64,000 bases of DNA from Bifidobacterium sp. 7101 (GTDB lineage: Bacteria > Actinomycetota > Actinomycetes > Actinomycetales > Bifidobacteriaceae): positions 310,001 through 374,000 of the forward strand of contig NZ_AWUN01000001.1 of assembly GCF_000499285.1 (NCBI RefSeq), in the 5' to 3' direction. The position numbers and the translations under genes are program-made. Positions within the stretch are counted from its first letter, which is position 1; each line of letters starts with the position of its first letter. The notes below the pieces were generated by a model. It worked only from the letters and a program-made list of their open reading frames with translations, had not been told where the DNA came from and did not search any database. Positions 8,460 through 18,400 of the stretch are shown here, piece after piece.

Positions 8460-9608
8460 ATGCACGCACATGGTCATGGTCGTGGTAGATTCACGGCCCT
8501 CCTCATGTCCCTGGCAATGATGATTTCCCTGGCGGCCTGCGGTGATAATGTTCCCATCGATGGCGGCGGAACGGGCAATACTGCAGATCAAGCCCTTTTC
8601 CAGGGCGAGTACGCCGGATCTGGCGCATCCTCCCAGCAGAGTGCCGACGAGGCCTGGATAGCCGGCTTCCGCAAGCAGCATCCGGGTGCGCGTATCTCCT
8701 ATGACCCGGCAGGTTCCGGAGCTGGGGTCAACGCCTTCCTGTCCGGGTCGACCATCTGGGCCGGCACCGATGCGCCGCTGACCAGCGACCAGCTTGAGCG
8801 CTCGCGTAAGGTCTGCGGTTCCGGTACAGCCTTTGACCTGCCTGTTTACGCCACCCCAATCGCCGTGGCCTACAATCTGCCTGATTTGTGGCCCAAGGGT
8901 TCAGGCGGCCATCTGCGGATGGACCCGGCTCTGATCGCCATGATCTTCTCCGGAAAGGTCACCAACTGGCGGGACCCGCGCATTGCAGCCCTCAACCCGG
9001 AGGCCAATCTGCCCGACCTGGATATCACAGTGATTCATCGTTCGGACAAGTCAGGCACCACGAAAAGTTTCCTCTCCTACCTGCACGACTCGGCCGGGTC
9101 CGCCTGGCCGTATCCAGCGGGTGAGAATTGGCCCAACGACCTGGGGCAGGGCGCCAAGGGCACTGCCGGGGTGGTCATGACCATGAACCAGGCGAAGGGC
9201 ACCTTTGGCTATGCGGACGCGGCCCAGACCACAGGGCTGGGCACCGTGGCCGTCCAGGTGGGGAAGACCTGGCAGCCGCCTACAGCCAAGACCGTGGCCA
9301 ACCTGCTGGATGCTGCCCAGCGGGATCCTCAGGCCAGCCAGCCTGGCCGGGTGGTCCTGACCGTGGATCATCACACCAGTAGGGAGCATACCTATCCCAT
9401 CGTCCTGGTCTCCTACGACGTGGTATGCACCGCCTATCGAGACGATCGGGACGGATCCAAGGCCCAGTTTGCCAAGGCCTGGCTGACCTATCTGCTGAGC
9501 GAGCAGGGCCAGCGCATGGCTGCGGCCAATGCGGGCAGCGCCGAGCTGGGGCAGGGGCTGCGCAGCCAGGCCATGGCTTCGGTTGAGACCATCGGGGGGA
9601 AGTCGTGA
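8460..9608 (+). CDS. pstS: Phosphate ABC transporter substrate-binding lipoprotein PstS
   Basis: Captures inorganic phosphate outside the membrane for the Pst importer. Residues 1-27 form a lipoprotein signal with lipobox LAAC. The mature part carries PstS signatures: YDPAGSGAGVNAF (phosphate loop), WAGTDAPLT, the IFSGKVTNW motif, HRSDKSGTTKSFLSYL, and the C-terminal YDVVCTAY region. Length 382 is normal. Start ATG 8460 follows CAAGGTAGG. Its TGA overlaps the GTG of pstC, so translation is likely coupled. This is the first gene of pstSCAB; induction by phosphate starvation is expected from the family but no regulator gene lies nearby. Confidence 0.97.
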   Translation: MHAHGHGRGRFTALLMSLAMMISLAACGDNVPIDGGGTGNTADQALFQGEYAGSGASSQQSADEAWIAGFRKQHPGARISYDPAGSGAGVNAFLSGSTIWAGTDAPLTSDQLERSRKVCGSGTAFDLPVYATPIAVAYNLPDLWPKGSGGHLRMDPALIAMIFSGKVTNWRDPRIAALNPEANLPDLDITVIHRSDKSGTTKSFLSYLHDSAGSAWPYPAGENWPNDLGQGAKGTAGVVMTMNQAKGTFGYADAAQTTGLGTVAVQVGKTWQPPTAKTVANLLDAAQRDPQASQPGRVVLTVDHHTSREHTYPIVLVSYDVVCTAYRDDRDGSKAQFAKAWLTYLLSEQGQRMAAANAGSAELGQGLRSQAMASVETIGGKS

Positions 9609-10558
9609 GCGAGAAACCGAACGAGACTGCAACCCTGAACAAGGCCAAACGGGTGGACCGGATCTTCAAGGCCTGCGCCACCGGGGCGGGCATCCTGATC
9701 CTGCTGGCCCTGGCTGCGGTAACCCTCTTTCTGATTCTGCGGGCTTTTCCGGCCTTCACCGGAGACCCGGATTCCCGCACCCAGGCCATCCTCTCCCTGA
9801 GCGGTGGCCGGGCCAGTAGTTTCCTGGGCTATGTGGGTCCGCTGGTTTTCGGCACCATTCTGATTGCCGGTCTGGCCCTGCTCTTGGCCTTCCCTGTCTC
9901 CCTGGGCATCGCCCTCTTCATCGGCTACTACGCCCCCACCCGCCTGTCCACGCTGCTCAGCACGGTGATTGACCTGCTGGCCGCCGTGCCCTCGGTGATC
10001 TATGGGCTCTGGGGGGCTCTGGTCCTGGTTCCCAATATCACCGGCTTCTGGCGCTGGGTATCGGTTCATCTTGGCTGGATTCCATTGTTTACCGGACCCG
10101 CTGCGGCACCGACCCGATCCGTGGCCACCGTGGCCCTGGTGCTGGCGGTCATGATCCTGCCCATCATCACCTCGGTCACCCGTGACATCCTGATCCAGGC
10201 CCCTCGACTGCAGCAGGAGGCCGCCCTGGCTCTGGGAGCCACCAAGTGGGAGATGATCCGGCTTGCGGTCCTGCCTTTCGGCCGCTCGGGCATTATCTCG
10301 GCCTCCATGCTGGGGCTGGGGCGGGCTCTGGGCGAGACCATGGCGGTGCTGATGATCCTCTCGCCCGGTTTCAGCTACTCCCTGCGGCTGCTGCAGGCTT
10401 CAAAGAGTCAGACCATCGCCGCCAACATCGCAGCCCAGTTCCCCGAGGCGGACTCCCAGGGTGTGGCCCTCCTGGTGGCCACAGGTCTGGTCCTCTTCAT
10501 CATCACCTTTATCGTCAACTATCTGGCGCGCAGGATCACAGCAAAGGCGGGTGCGTGA
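9605..10558 (+). CDS. pstC: Phosphate ABC transporter permease PstC
   Basis: One of the two membrane channels of the phosphate importer. The 317-residue protein has about six hydrophobic helices, and the EAA-like loop (AALALGATKWEMIRLAVLPF) that docks onto the ATPase, followed by GLGRALGETMAV. The GTG start at 9605 overlaps the pstS stop (GTGA), and its own TGA overlaps the pstA ATG, so the three genes are tightly coupled. Large periplasm-side loop regions fit the PstC rather than PstA pattern. Confidence 0.96.
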   Translation: MSEKPNETATLNKAKRVDRIFKACATGAGILILLALAAVTLFLILRAFPAFTGDPDSRTQAILSLSGGRASSFLGYVGPLVFGTILIAGLALLLAFPVSLGIALFIGYYAPTRLSTLLSTVIDLLAAVPSVIYGLWGALVLVPNITGFWRWVSVHLGWIPLFTGPAAAPTRSVATVALVLAVMILPIITSVTRDILIQAPRLQQEAALALGATKWEMIRLAVLPFGRSGIISASMLGLGRALGETMAVLMILSPGFSYSLRLLQASKSQTIAANIAAQFPEADSQGVALLVATGLVLFIITFIVNYLARRITAKAGA

Positions 10559-11535
10559 TGGCAAGCCGAACTGATCGCGGACCGGTCATCGATTTTGACC
10601 GCTTCAGGCCAACCAGGTCCTCCATCCGGGCGCGCAAGCGCAAGGACCGGCTGATGACCGTCCTGATCGGGCTCTCCTTCCTGGTGGCCCTGATTCCGCT
10701 GGTTTCGGTGCTCTGGGTCAGCCTGTCCAAAGGGGTGCGAAGGCTGACACCGGACTTCCTCACTCACAACATGAGCGGGGTGGTAGGGGGCAACCCCACG
10801 CCGACCGGAGGCTACGGCGGCATCCTGCACGCGGTAATCGGCACCCTTGAGATCACCTTTGGATCCATGGTTATATCCATTCCGGTGGGTGTCATGTGTG
10901 CGGTCTACCTGGTCGAGTACGCCCATGGAGGCCGCCTGGCCAAGGCCATCGGCCTCATGGTGGACGTGATGAGCGGGATCCCCTCCATCGTGGCCGGCCT
11001 CTTCGCCTTCTCCATGTTCGCCCTGGTGGTCGGACCGGGCACCGTCAACGGCCTGGCCGGTTCGGTGGCACTCTCCCTGCTTATGCTGCCCACGGTGGTC
11101 AAAACCTCCGAGGATATGCTGGCCGTGGTACCCAACGACCTGCGGGAGGCCGCCTATGCTCTGGGAGTGACCAAGCAGCGGACCATCACCAGCATTGTTC
11201 TGCGCACGGCCCTACCCGGCATCGTCTCGGGCACCATCCTGGCTGTGGCACGCGTCATTGGTGAGACAGCACCCCTGCTTATTGCCTCGGGCTTCATCGC
11301 CACCACCAACCCCAACCTCTTCTCCGGGAGGATGACCACCCTGCCGGTCTTCGTCTACAACGAGTATTCACAGGGGCTGGCCGTCTGCGGACCAGGCGCC
11401 GACCCGGGATGCCTGACCGATATCCACATGCAGCGGGCCTGGGCTGCGGCCCTGGTGCTGATTCTTATCGTCCTGCTGCTCAACCTGCTGGGGCGGCTGG
11501 TCTCGCGCATCTTTGCTGTTGGGCGGACGCGTTGA
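10558..11535 (+). CDS. pstA: Phosphate ABC transporter permease PstA
   Basis: Second membrane subunit of the phosphate importer. I chose ATG 10558, which overlaps the pstC stop (TGATG), giving 325 residues; the frame stays open further upstream but that part is antisense-like noise over pstC. Features include a basic cytosolic N terminus, about six hydrophobic helices, and the ATPase-docking loop ([20 protein letters not shown]) followed by [11 protein letters not shown]. The gene continues the pst operon and is followed after 31 nt by pstB. Confidence 0.96.
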   Translation: MASRTDRGPVIDFDRFRPTRSSIRARKRKDRLMTVLIGLSFLVALIPLVSVLWVSLSKGVRRLTPDFLTHNMSGVVGGNPTPTGGYGGILHAVIGTLEITFGSMVISIPVGVMCAVYLVEYAHGGRLAKAIGLMVDVMSGIPSIVAGLFAFSMFALVVGPGTVNGLAGSVALSLLMLPTVVKTSEDMLAVVPNDLREAAYALGVTKQRTITSIVLRTALPGIVSGTILAVARVIGETAPLLIASGFIATTNPNLFSGRMTTLPVFVYNEYSQGLAVCGPGADPGCLTDIHMQRAWAAALVLILIVLLLNLLGRLVSRIFAVGRTR

Positions 11536-11566
11536 GCACCGCCATGAGAGAAACGGAGGCCGGAAC

Positions 11567-12346
11567 ATGGGCCAACGCATAGACATCAACCACCTCAACG
11601 TCTACTACGGTGACTTCCTGGCCGTCCAGGACGTGAACATGCGCATCCAGGCCAACAAGGTCACCGCTTTCATCGGTCCCTCCGGCTGTGGCAAGTCCAC
11701 GGTCCTGCGCACCTTGGACCGCATGCACGAGATCACTCCGGGGGCGCATGTGAGCGGGCAGGTGCTACTGGAGGGTCGTGACCTCTATGGTCCGGATGTG
11801 GATCCGGTCGAGGTGCGGCGGGACGTGGGCATGGTCTTCCAGAGGGCCAACCCCTTCCCGACCATGTCCATCCGCGAGAACGTCCTGGCCGGCATACGGC
11901 TCAACAAGAAGCACATCGCCAAGTCGGACGCCGACGATCTGGTGGAGTGGGCCCTGCGCGGAGCCAACCTTTGGAACGAGGTCAAGGACCGTCTGGACAA
12001 GCCGGGCATCGGACTCTCTGGCGGTCAGCAGCAGCGGCTCTGCATCGCCCGCGCTGTGGCCGTACACCCCCAGGTCCTGCTCATGGACGAACCCTGCTCG
12101 GCCCTGGACCCCATCTCCACCCTGGCTGTGGAGGATCTGATCAACGAGCTCAAGCGGGACTACACCATCGTCATCGTCACCCATAACATGCAGCAGGCCG
12201 CCAGGGTCTCGGACTATACGGCCTTCTTCAACCTCAAAGCCGTGGGTCAGCCCGGACACCTGGTCGAGATGGACGACACCACCACCATCTTCTCCAACCC
12301 GCACGAGCCGGATACCGAGCGTTACATCTCCGGTCGCTTCGGCTGA
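11567..12346 (+). CDS. pstB: Phosphate ABC transporter ATP-binding protein PstB
   Basis: The ATPase that powers phosphate import. ATG 11567 with ACGGAGG upstream gives 259 residues, the normal PstB size; an earlier in-frame start lacks this site. Walker A is GPSGCGKST, the Q-loop lies in VFQRANPFP (PstB-typical), the ABC signature is LSGGQQQRL, Walker B is [13 protein letters not shown], and the switch His is in VTHNMQQ. This is the last gene of the operon. phoU, often next to pstB, is absent here. No clear terminator was seen in the 68 nt before the AEC permease gene. Confidence 0.98.
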   Translation: MGQRIDINHLNVYYGDFLAVQDVNMRIQANKVTAFIGPSGCGKSTVLRTLDRMHEITPGAHVSGQVLLEGRDLYGPDVDPVEVRRDVGMVFQRANPFPTMSIRENVLAGIRLNKKHIAKSDADDLVEWALRGANLWNEVKDRLDKPGIGLSGGQQQRLCIARAVAVHPQVLLMDEPCSALDPISTLAVEDLINELKRDYTIVIVTHNMQQAARVSDYTAFFNLKAVGQPGHLVEMDDTTTIFSNPHEPDTERYISGRFG

Positions 12347-12414
12347 GACAGAACCGGTCCGCGCACCCGCCCGTCAGGTATCATGGTTCCGGCATCCACG
12401 GAAGGAGCGAGGGC

Positions 12415-13401
12415 ATGGGAGTATTGCTGGAACCGGCCACCCTCTTGGGCATTATCCTGGTGGGCTACCTGTTCAAGCGTTTTGGACTCTTTCGTCCCTT
12501 GGACTACCGGGTGCTGCAGACCGTTGTGTTCGACCTGGTCCTGCCCGGGGCCATCATCTACTCCTTCGCCACCAACCCCCACGATCCCAGCCTGCTTCTG
12601 GTCTCGGCCTTCGCCTTTATAGCTTCGCTGATTCCGCCTCTGGCCATCTTCCTGACCAGCAGGCATCGGCCCACGGCTCAGCGGGCTTTTCTTATGCTCA
12701 ACGGATCGGGTTTCAACATCGGATGCTTTTGCTTCCCCATGCTCCAGTCGCTGCTGGGGACGGCTGCCCTGGTCCCCGCTTCCATGTTCGACATCGGCAA
12801 CTCGGTCATGGTCTCTGCGGGAACCAACGTCATGACCCAGGGGCTCCTGCATATTCGACCGGGCCAGTCACTGGATCCCGACGCAGGGGAGCCGGTCAAG
12901 CTGGATGACCCTGATGCCCGCAAGCTTCATCGCAAGGCCGCAGCCATCTCCATAGCCAAGGGCTTCCTGAGCTCACCATCCTTCGACACCTATATGGTCA
13001 TGGTGGGCTTCACGCTGGCCGGAATCTCGCTGCCGGGCTGGTCGGCCCAAATCACCCGGCCATTCTCGGCGGCCAACGCCTTCTGCTCCATGCTTATGGT
13101 GGGCATGCTCATGGACTTGCCCGGCGGACGGGATGATGTCAAGTCCGTATTGCAGATTCTGGCCTGGCGACTGCCATTCGGCATCTTGTTCGCTGTGGCC
13201 GCATGGTATCTGCTGCCCTTCGAACCCCTGATCCGTCAGGCGGTGGCCCTGTGCTGCCTGGCTCCGACGGCGGTTTTCGCCACCATGTTCACCGACAAGG
13301 TTCTTGGTAATGCCCGTCTGGCGGGGTTCACTCTGGCTCTGACTGCGGTGATTGGAGCCGTGCTCATGGTTTTGGCGCATCTGCTGATGGGCGCCCTCTG
13401 A
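12415..13401 (+). CDS. AEC-family permease (auxin efflux carrier-like)
   Basis: A 328-residue inner-membrane transporter of the AEC family, whose bacterial members move malate, malonate or other organic acids. The N terminus is typical (LGIILVGYLFKRFGLF), and about ten hydrophobic helices are arranged as two halves joined by a hydrophilic stretch near residues 140-180. The ATG at 12415 follows GGAAGGAGCG; a TATCAT hexamer about 30 nt upstream may be its own -10. It is downstream of pstB on the same strand but functionally unrelated by content. The substrate cannot be told. Confidence 0.85.
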   Translation: MGVLLEPATLLGIILVGYLFKRFGLFRPLDYRVLQTVVFDLVLPGAIIYSFATNPHDPSLLLVSAFAFIASLIPPLAIFLTSRHRPTAQRAFLMLNGSGFNIGCFCFPMLQSLLGTAALVPASMFDIGNSVMVSAGTNVMTQGLLHIRPGQSLDPDAGEPVKLDDPDARKLHRKAAAISIAKGFLSSPSFDTYMVMVGFTLAGISLPGWSAQITRPFSAANAFCSMLMVGMLMDLPGGRDDVKSVLQILAWRLPFGILFAVAAWYLLPFEPLIRQAVALCCLAPTAVFATMFTDKVLGNARLAGFTLALTAVIGAVLMVLAHLLMGAL

Positions 13402-13405
13402 AAAT

Positions 13406-13621
13406 TCAGTTCTTCTTGTTGTCTCTCTTGTCGTCTTTGCCCTGGTCGCGGCGCTCCTGCTCCTGACGCAGGGTGCGACCCTCGCGGGTGCGCTGCTTGT
13501 TGACCGTGGCGGCTGCAATCCGCTCGGCAGCGCGTTCATCCTGACCGCGATCGACTTCGCTGTCGTGCACATGCTGATACTGCTTCTGATCATCCGGATC
13601 CCAATGATTGTTCCTGGCCAT
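13406..13621 (-). CDS. Small conserved actinobacterial protein, often labelled plasmid stabilization protein
   Basis: 71 residues, highly charged. The pattern HDSEVDRGQDERAAERIA followed by ATVNKQRTREGRT resembles a small chromosomal family in actinobacteria that is often annotated as a plasmid stabilization protein, without real evidence for that role. The C terminus is a Lys/Asp/Arg/Asn-rich tail. The start is well supported: AGGAGG lies 6-9 nt before the ATG on the minus strand. It converges on the AEC gene, 4 nt apart, and diverges from the purine permease. Function unknown; there is no partner toxin or antitoxin next to it. Confidence 0.75.
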   Translation of the reverse strand: MARNNHWDPDDQKQYQHVHDSEVDRGQDERAAERIAAATVNKQRTREGRTLRQEQERRDQGKDDKRDNKKN

Positions 13622-13825
13622 ATACCCCTCCTCGAAAGCGCCGTGCTCTTCAACTCATCCCCATGTGGGACGGCTTCAGGGCCGTGCCGGTATGCCGATT
13701 ATAGGTGAGCGGAAAGTTCTGCAGCGGTATTGGAGCTCAAGAGGGGGACCTGTAACAGAAAAAGCCGAGTGCTCGTGATATTCTTTCCTTGTCTCATCGC
13801 CAAATAAGACAATAAGGAATCGAAT

Positions 13826-15226
13826 ATGCATAAGCTATTTCGGCTTTCGGATAATAATACCACAGTCTCTACGGAAGTGGTAGCAGGCATCACCACCTTC
13901 TTCGCCATGGCCTACATCATCGTGGTGAATCCCTCGGTGCTTTCCACGGCAGGCATGCCTTGGGGTGCCGTCTTTCTCGCCACCCTGATCGCCGCCATCA
14001 TCGGCACCCTGATCATGGGTCTGGTGGCCAACGTGCCCTACGGCGTGGCGCCAGGAGTCGGGTTGGATGCCTTCTTCACCTTCACCGTGGTCAAGGGGCT
14101 GGGCTTCACCTGGCAGCAGACCATGTGCATGGTCTTCCTGTGTGGCCTGATCAACATCCTGGTCACGGCCACCAAGCTGCGCAAGATGATCATCCAGGCC
14201 ATTCCGCCCCTGCTTCAGCACGCCATCGGCGGCGGCATCGGCGTCTTCATCGCCTATGTGGGTCTGCTCAATGTGGGCATTATCAAGTTCACCCCTGACA
14301 AGACCTCGGCAGCCGGCGCCAACCCAGGGCTGACCACCTTCAACACTCCCGGTGTCATCCTCTTCGTCATCGGCTTGTTGCTGACCGTCTTTCTTCTGAT
14401 CTTCAAGTTCAAGGGTCATCTGGCCTTCATCAACAAGGGTGCCTTCGTCATCGCCATCATCGCGGTCACGCTCCTGGGCATCCCCATGGGGGTCACCAGC
14501 ATGGCCAAGTCGGTCGATCTGGGCCAGGCCTGGTCACAGCTGCCGCAGACCTTCCTGGCCATTTTCAGTCAGGATGGATTCCCTGCCCTCTTCTCCGACC
14601 CGGCCAAGTTGCCAGTGGTTCTGGTGACCATCTTCGCCTTCTCCCTGTCGGATACCTTCGACACCATCGGTACCTTTGTGGGCACCGGCCGGCGCTCAGG
14701 CATCTTCTCAGCCGAGGATGAGCAGGCTCTGGAAACCGGTCGCGGCTTCAGCTCCAAGATGGATAGGGCCCTGTTCGCCGACGCCACGGCGACCTCCATC
14801 GGCGCCCTCTTTGGCACCTCCAACACCACCACCTACGTGGAGTCCGCGGCGGGTATCGCAGCCGGTGGCCGGACAGGGCTGACCTCGGTGGTCATCGCCG
14901 CCTGCTTCGCGCTCAGCGCCGTCTTCGCTCCGCTGATTTCGGCTGTGCCTTCGGCGGCCACTGCGCCCGTCCTGGTCATTGTGGGTTGCATGATGATGAG
15001 CTCCTTCGCAGAGATTGAGTGGGGCGAGCTGTCTGAGGCCATTCCGGCCTTCTTCACGGCCATCTTCATGGGCTTTGCCTACTCCATCTCCTACGGTGTG
15101 GCCGCAGGTTTCATCACCTACTGCTTGACCATGGTCTGCAAGCGCAAGGGCAAGGAGGTCCACCCCATCATCTGGGCGGTCTCGGCCCTCTTCATCCTGG
15201 ACTTCGTGCTCCAGGCCGTGCTCTGA
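13826..15226 (+). CDS. NCS2-family purine permease (AzgA/PbuG-like)
   Basis: A 466-residue proton-coupled importer predicted to take up adenine, guanine or hypoxanthine. It starts with the subgroup signature TEVVAGITTFFAMAYII and NPSVLSTAGMP. Other marks are GVAPGVGLDAFFTFTVV, the substrate-region stretch SDTFDTIGTFVGTGRRSG, and FGTSNTTTYVESAAGIAAGG, all typical of AzgA-like members rather than uracil or xanthine carriers. There are about 12-14 hydrophobic helices. The ATG follows AATAAGGAATCG. The 204-nt gap upstream has no purine-riboswitch core that I can recognise. A strong terminator follows at 15369. Confidence 0.93.
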   Translation: MHKLFRLSDNNTTVSTEVVAGITTFFAMAYIIVVNPSVLSTAGMPWGAVFLATLIAAIIGTLIMGLVANVPYGVAPGVGLDAFFTFTVVKGLGFTWQQTMCMVFLCGLINILVTATKLRKMIIQAIPPLLQHAIGGGIGVFIAYVGLLNVGIIKFTPDKTSAAGANPGLTTFNTPGVILFVIGLLLTVFLLIFKFKGHLAFINKGAFVIAIIAVTLLGIPMGVTSMAKSVDLGQAWSQLPQTFLAIFSQDGFPALFSDPAKLPVVLVTIFAFSLSDTFDTIGTFVGTGRRSGIFSAEDEQALETGRGFSSKMDRALFADATATSIGALFGTSNTTTYVESAAGIAAGGRTGLTSVVIAACFALSAVFAPLISAVPSAATAPVLVIVGCMMMSSFAEIEWGELSEAIPAFFTAIFMGFAYSISYGVAAGFITYCLTMVCKRKGKEVHPIIWAVSALFILDFVLQAVL

Positions 15227-15368
15227 GCACGGTTTCGCAAACACAAGGCATCCACAAGCAGCCATTCGTCAGAACCATTGCTCAGCTGTGCAGATAGTCG
15301 TCATGCTGTTGTCGGGTTGATCTGACTGTTTGAGGGTGTGAATAGAGCAAATCAGGCACAGAGACCGC

Positions 15369-15410
15369 AGCAGGGCCCCGCCACCTATTACCTAGTGGCG
15401 GGGCCCTGCT
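15369..15410. terminator. Strong shared terminator between convergent genes
   Basis: A perfect 16-bp GC-rich stem (arms 15369-15384 and 15395-15410) with a 10-nt loop. It lies between the rightward purine permease and the leftward RCC1 gene, so it can serve both directions. There is no clear T tract on either side. Confidence 0.75.
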
Positions 15411-15422
15411 CGTTCGTGCCCG

Positions 15423-18400
15423 TCAGTGCTTGTGCCGAGCGGCGGTCTTTCCACCTGGTCCGCTTTGTGCCTCAAGGCGCTGCCGTTTGGCAGCCAGACC
15501 ACTGACTGCAGCCAGTGAGCCGACCATAATGATGACGAGGATGCCTGCCTCTCCTGTCAAGGGGAGGACACCATAGTGGATGAAACGGAAGGCATTTGTC
15601 TCATCGTTGGGCTGTGGAGCCCCATTGAGTGTCCAAGCGATGCTGACAGTCGTATCGCCGGCATTATGGTTCGGTGTCAGCACGGTCCAGGCGCCGTCCT
15701 GCTGCCCTGTGGGGTTCAGGCTGGTTCCACTGACGCCTCCGAATTGCACTGTGGACGGGGTGCCCAGCCTGAAGGGGAAGAGCACATTGACAGGGGAGTA
15801 GACCGTCTGCGTCGTGTTGTTTCCCAGCCTTCCTTGGCCATTGTCTCCCCACCCCAAGGTGCCACCGGTGGAGGCTATGGCTAGGGTGTGGCCAGTCCCG
15901 GCGCTGATCTTGACGAAGTGGTCGATGCCTGATGGATTGCCAATCCTGGTTGGCTTGTTCAGGCTGCCTGTGCCTCCGGTACCCAACATGCCTGATAAGT
16001 TTTGGCCCCAGCCCCAGATGTTTCCGTTCTGGTCCAGCGCCAGTGAACTGCCGCTAACCCTGCTGCCTGTCAACTGCGTGAAGGTGCTGACGTTTGCAGG
16101 CATGGCTACCAGGGACGGAGCAGTCCTCGTGGTGGTGTCGCCCAGACCGAGCTCTCCATTGCTGTTCCCGCCCCAGGACCAAAGACGTCCCAGATCGTCG
16201 AGGGCGGAGGAGTGGCCGCTGCCTGCGATAATTTGAACCGGCTTGAATCCGCCTGTCGGGTTGGTGTCGGGTTTGACCTGGACGGGTGTGGAGGTATAGC
16301 CGTTGAGTGCTACATCGCTCGTGTTGCCCAGGTCGCCGTTCTGGTTCGATCCCCAGCCCCAGGCACGGCCCTGTGCGTCAGTCGCCAGGGAATGTGAGCC
16401 ACCCGCACTGACCTGTGCATAGCGGAATCCCGTCGTCTCGCCTTGCGGGGTTGCGACCTGGACGGGTCTGGTGGTGATCCCTGTCGTTGCCACAGTGTTT
16501 GAAGGAACGCCCAGTTTGCCGAACTCATTGGATCCCCAGCCCCAGGCTCTGCCCTGCCCGTCTACAGCCAGGACATGAGTGATGCCTGCGCTGACACCAG
16601 TGAGAGTGAAGTTTGTTGCCGTCATACCGCTAGGGGCCTGCACGCGAATCGGGTTGGGGCTGTATGCGGCTGAACCATTGGTGGCAACGGCATTGCTGCC
16701 CAGCTGTCCAGAGCTGTTAAGCCCCCATGCCCAGACATGGCCCTGGCCATCCAAGGCCACTGAGAAGGCTTTTCCTGCACTGACCTGTATGAATCGGTTC
16801 ACGCCTGTTGGTTTGGGAATCTGCACCGGGGTTAAGCGGTCCGTCGTGGTCCCATCGCCCAGCTGTCCGTATTTATTGGCACCCCAAGCATAGATGTTTC
16901 CATCCGACCCGAGGGCCAATGAATGATCATCGCCGGCGCTGACCTGGCTGAACCTAATGCTCCGCGCTGCAGGAGGTACCAGGGTCACCTTGGTCTGACC
17001 GCTGTCGGGCCCCTGCTTGGGAGAGGTGGTCCATCGCCCGGTGCCTGCCGTCCAGTGGGCTGTCAGTTTCAGGGGACCCTTGACGGGGGAAGTAAAGTCA
17101 TAGGCCGCATCGCCGGTGAACCAGCCGTCGAAGAGGAAGCCAGGACGGGTCGGGTCTTGATCCGGTCTGGAAGCCATCTGGTCTTCGACGACCGACTGAC
17201 TGGTGGGCTGGCTCCCGTCAGCCTTATCGAAAGTGACGACATAGGAGGGCGGGTCATAGGTGTAATCCAGGATGTCATCGGGCTGCGAACCATAGAGATT
17301 CCAGGTGATGGTCGTATCCACTCGACCCTTCCTATGAGCTGGCGTCACCACCTGCCAGTTCGTACCTGCTTTTTTCAGATTGCTGCCCAGTGTTTGATCG
17401 AATTTGACCGCAGTAAGATCCGGTGTAAGCGGGAAGGCCGCCAAACCAGGTGTCAGCCTCGTTGCTTTGCTGTTGTCCGTGCCGATAGGAACGTCTGGAT
17501 CACCTAGCTGTGCACCGTTGTTCCATCCCCAGGTGTACAAGTTTCCGTCTGATCCTAATGCAGATGATTCTTCCCATCCTGCATTGATCTGGACCCAAGT
17601 GAATTTCTGTGCAGTTGAGGGTGTTTGTTGATTGACCATGTGTGGTCTATTGATGTACGAACCGTCGGTGCTTATGTCTTTGATACCTAGCTGGCCGTGA
17701 TCGTTGCGTCCCCAGGAATAGAGATTGCCGTCCGATCCGATAGCTAGGACGTGAGTGTCTCTTACCATGACGCGTGTCCAGGTAAACCCTGCCAGTGTTC
17801 CGTTGGGCGGAGATATTAGAGTGGGTATTTTTCTATCTTCTGCATTGCTGCCATCTCCTAGCCGTCCGTATCCGTTCCATCCCCAAGCGTAAAGATTCCC
17901 ATTCGTGCTGATTGCGAAACAAGATGTATCTCCTGCGCTGAACTGGGAAAAGGTAACGCCGGCGGGTTGGCGGACCGGAACAGGAGTAAATCGCTGAATG
18001 TCGGTCCCGTCACCCAAGCGGCCGCTGGTGTTTAAACCCCAGGCGTACAATTGCTTATCTGAGCCTAGGGCCAGAGAATGATACCGTCCAGCACTTAACC
18101 GAGTGAAAGTGACTCCGACTGGCGTGCTGACAAGTACAGGTTTGCTACTGTACGCAGCTAGGTTATTGCTGCCCGTAGGAACGCTGGTGTTACCGAGCTG
18201 ACCATAGCCGTTCCATCCCCAGGCGTAGAGATTTTGATCTGAGCCCAATGCCAAGGTATGGTCCCATCGGGTGCTTACTTGGGTCCAAGTGAATTCATTT
18301 GAGACACCGGCAGGCTTCGGAACTTTGACAGGAGTCAACTTGTTTTCGGTAGTTCCATCACCAAGTTGTCCATGGCTATTGTTTCCCCAGGCGTAGAGAT

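Noticed and set aside
10246-10557. An upstream extension of pstA over the pstC 3' half
   Set aside because: It is out of frame with the clear pstC gene, and ATG 10558 overlaps the pstC stop as expected in this operon.
13406-13621. A toxin-antitoxin or plasmid maintenance system
   Set aside because: Only a single small conserved protein is present, with no partner gene and no plasmid features nearby.
13622-13825. A purine riboswitch before the NCS2 permease
   Set aside because: I could not find the conserved three-way-junction core or loop pairs; only a normal ribosome site is seen.
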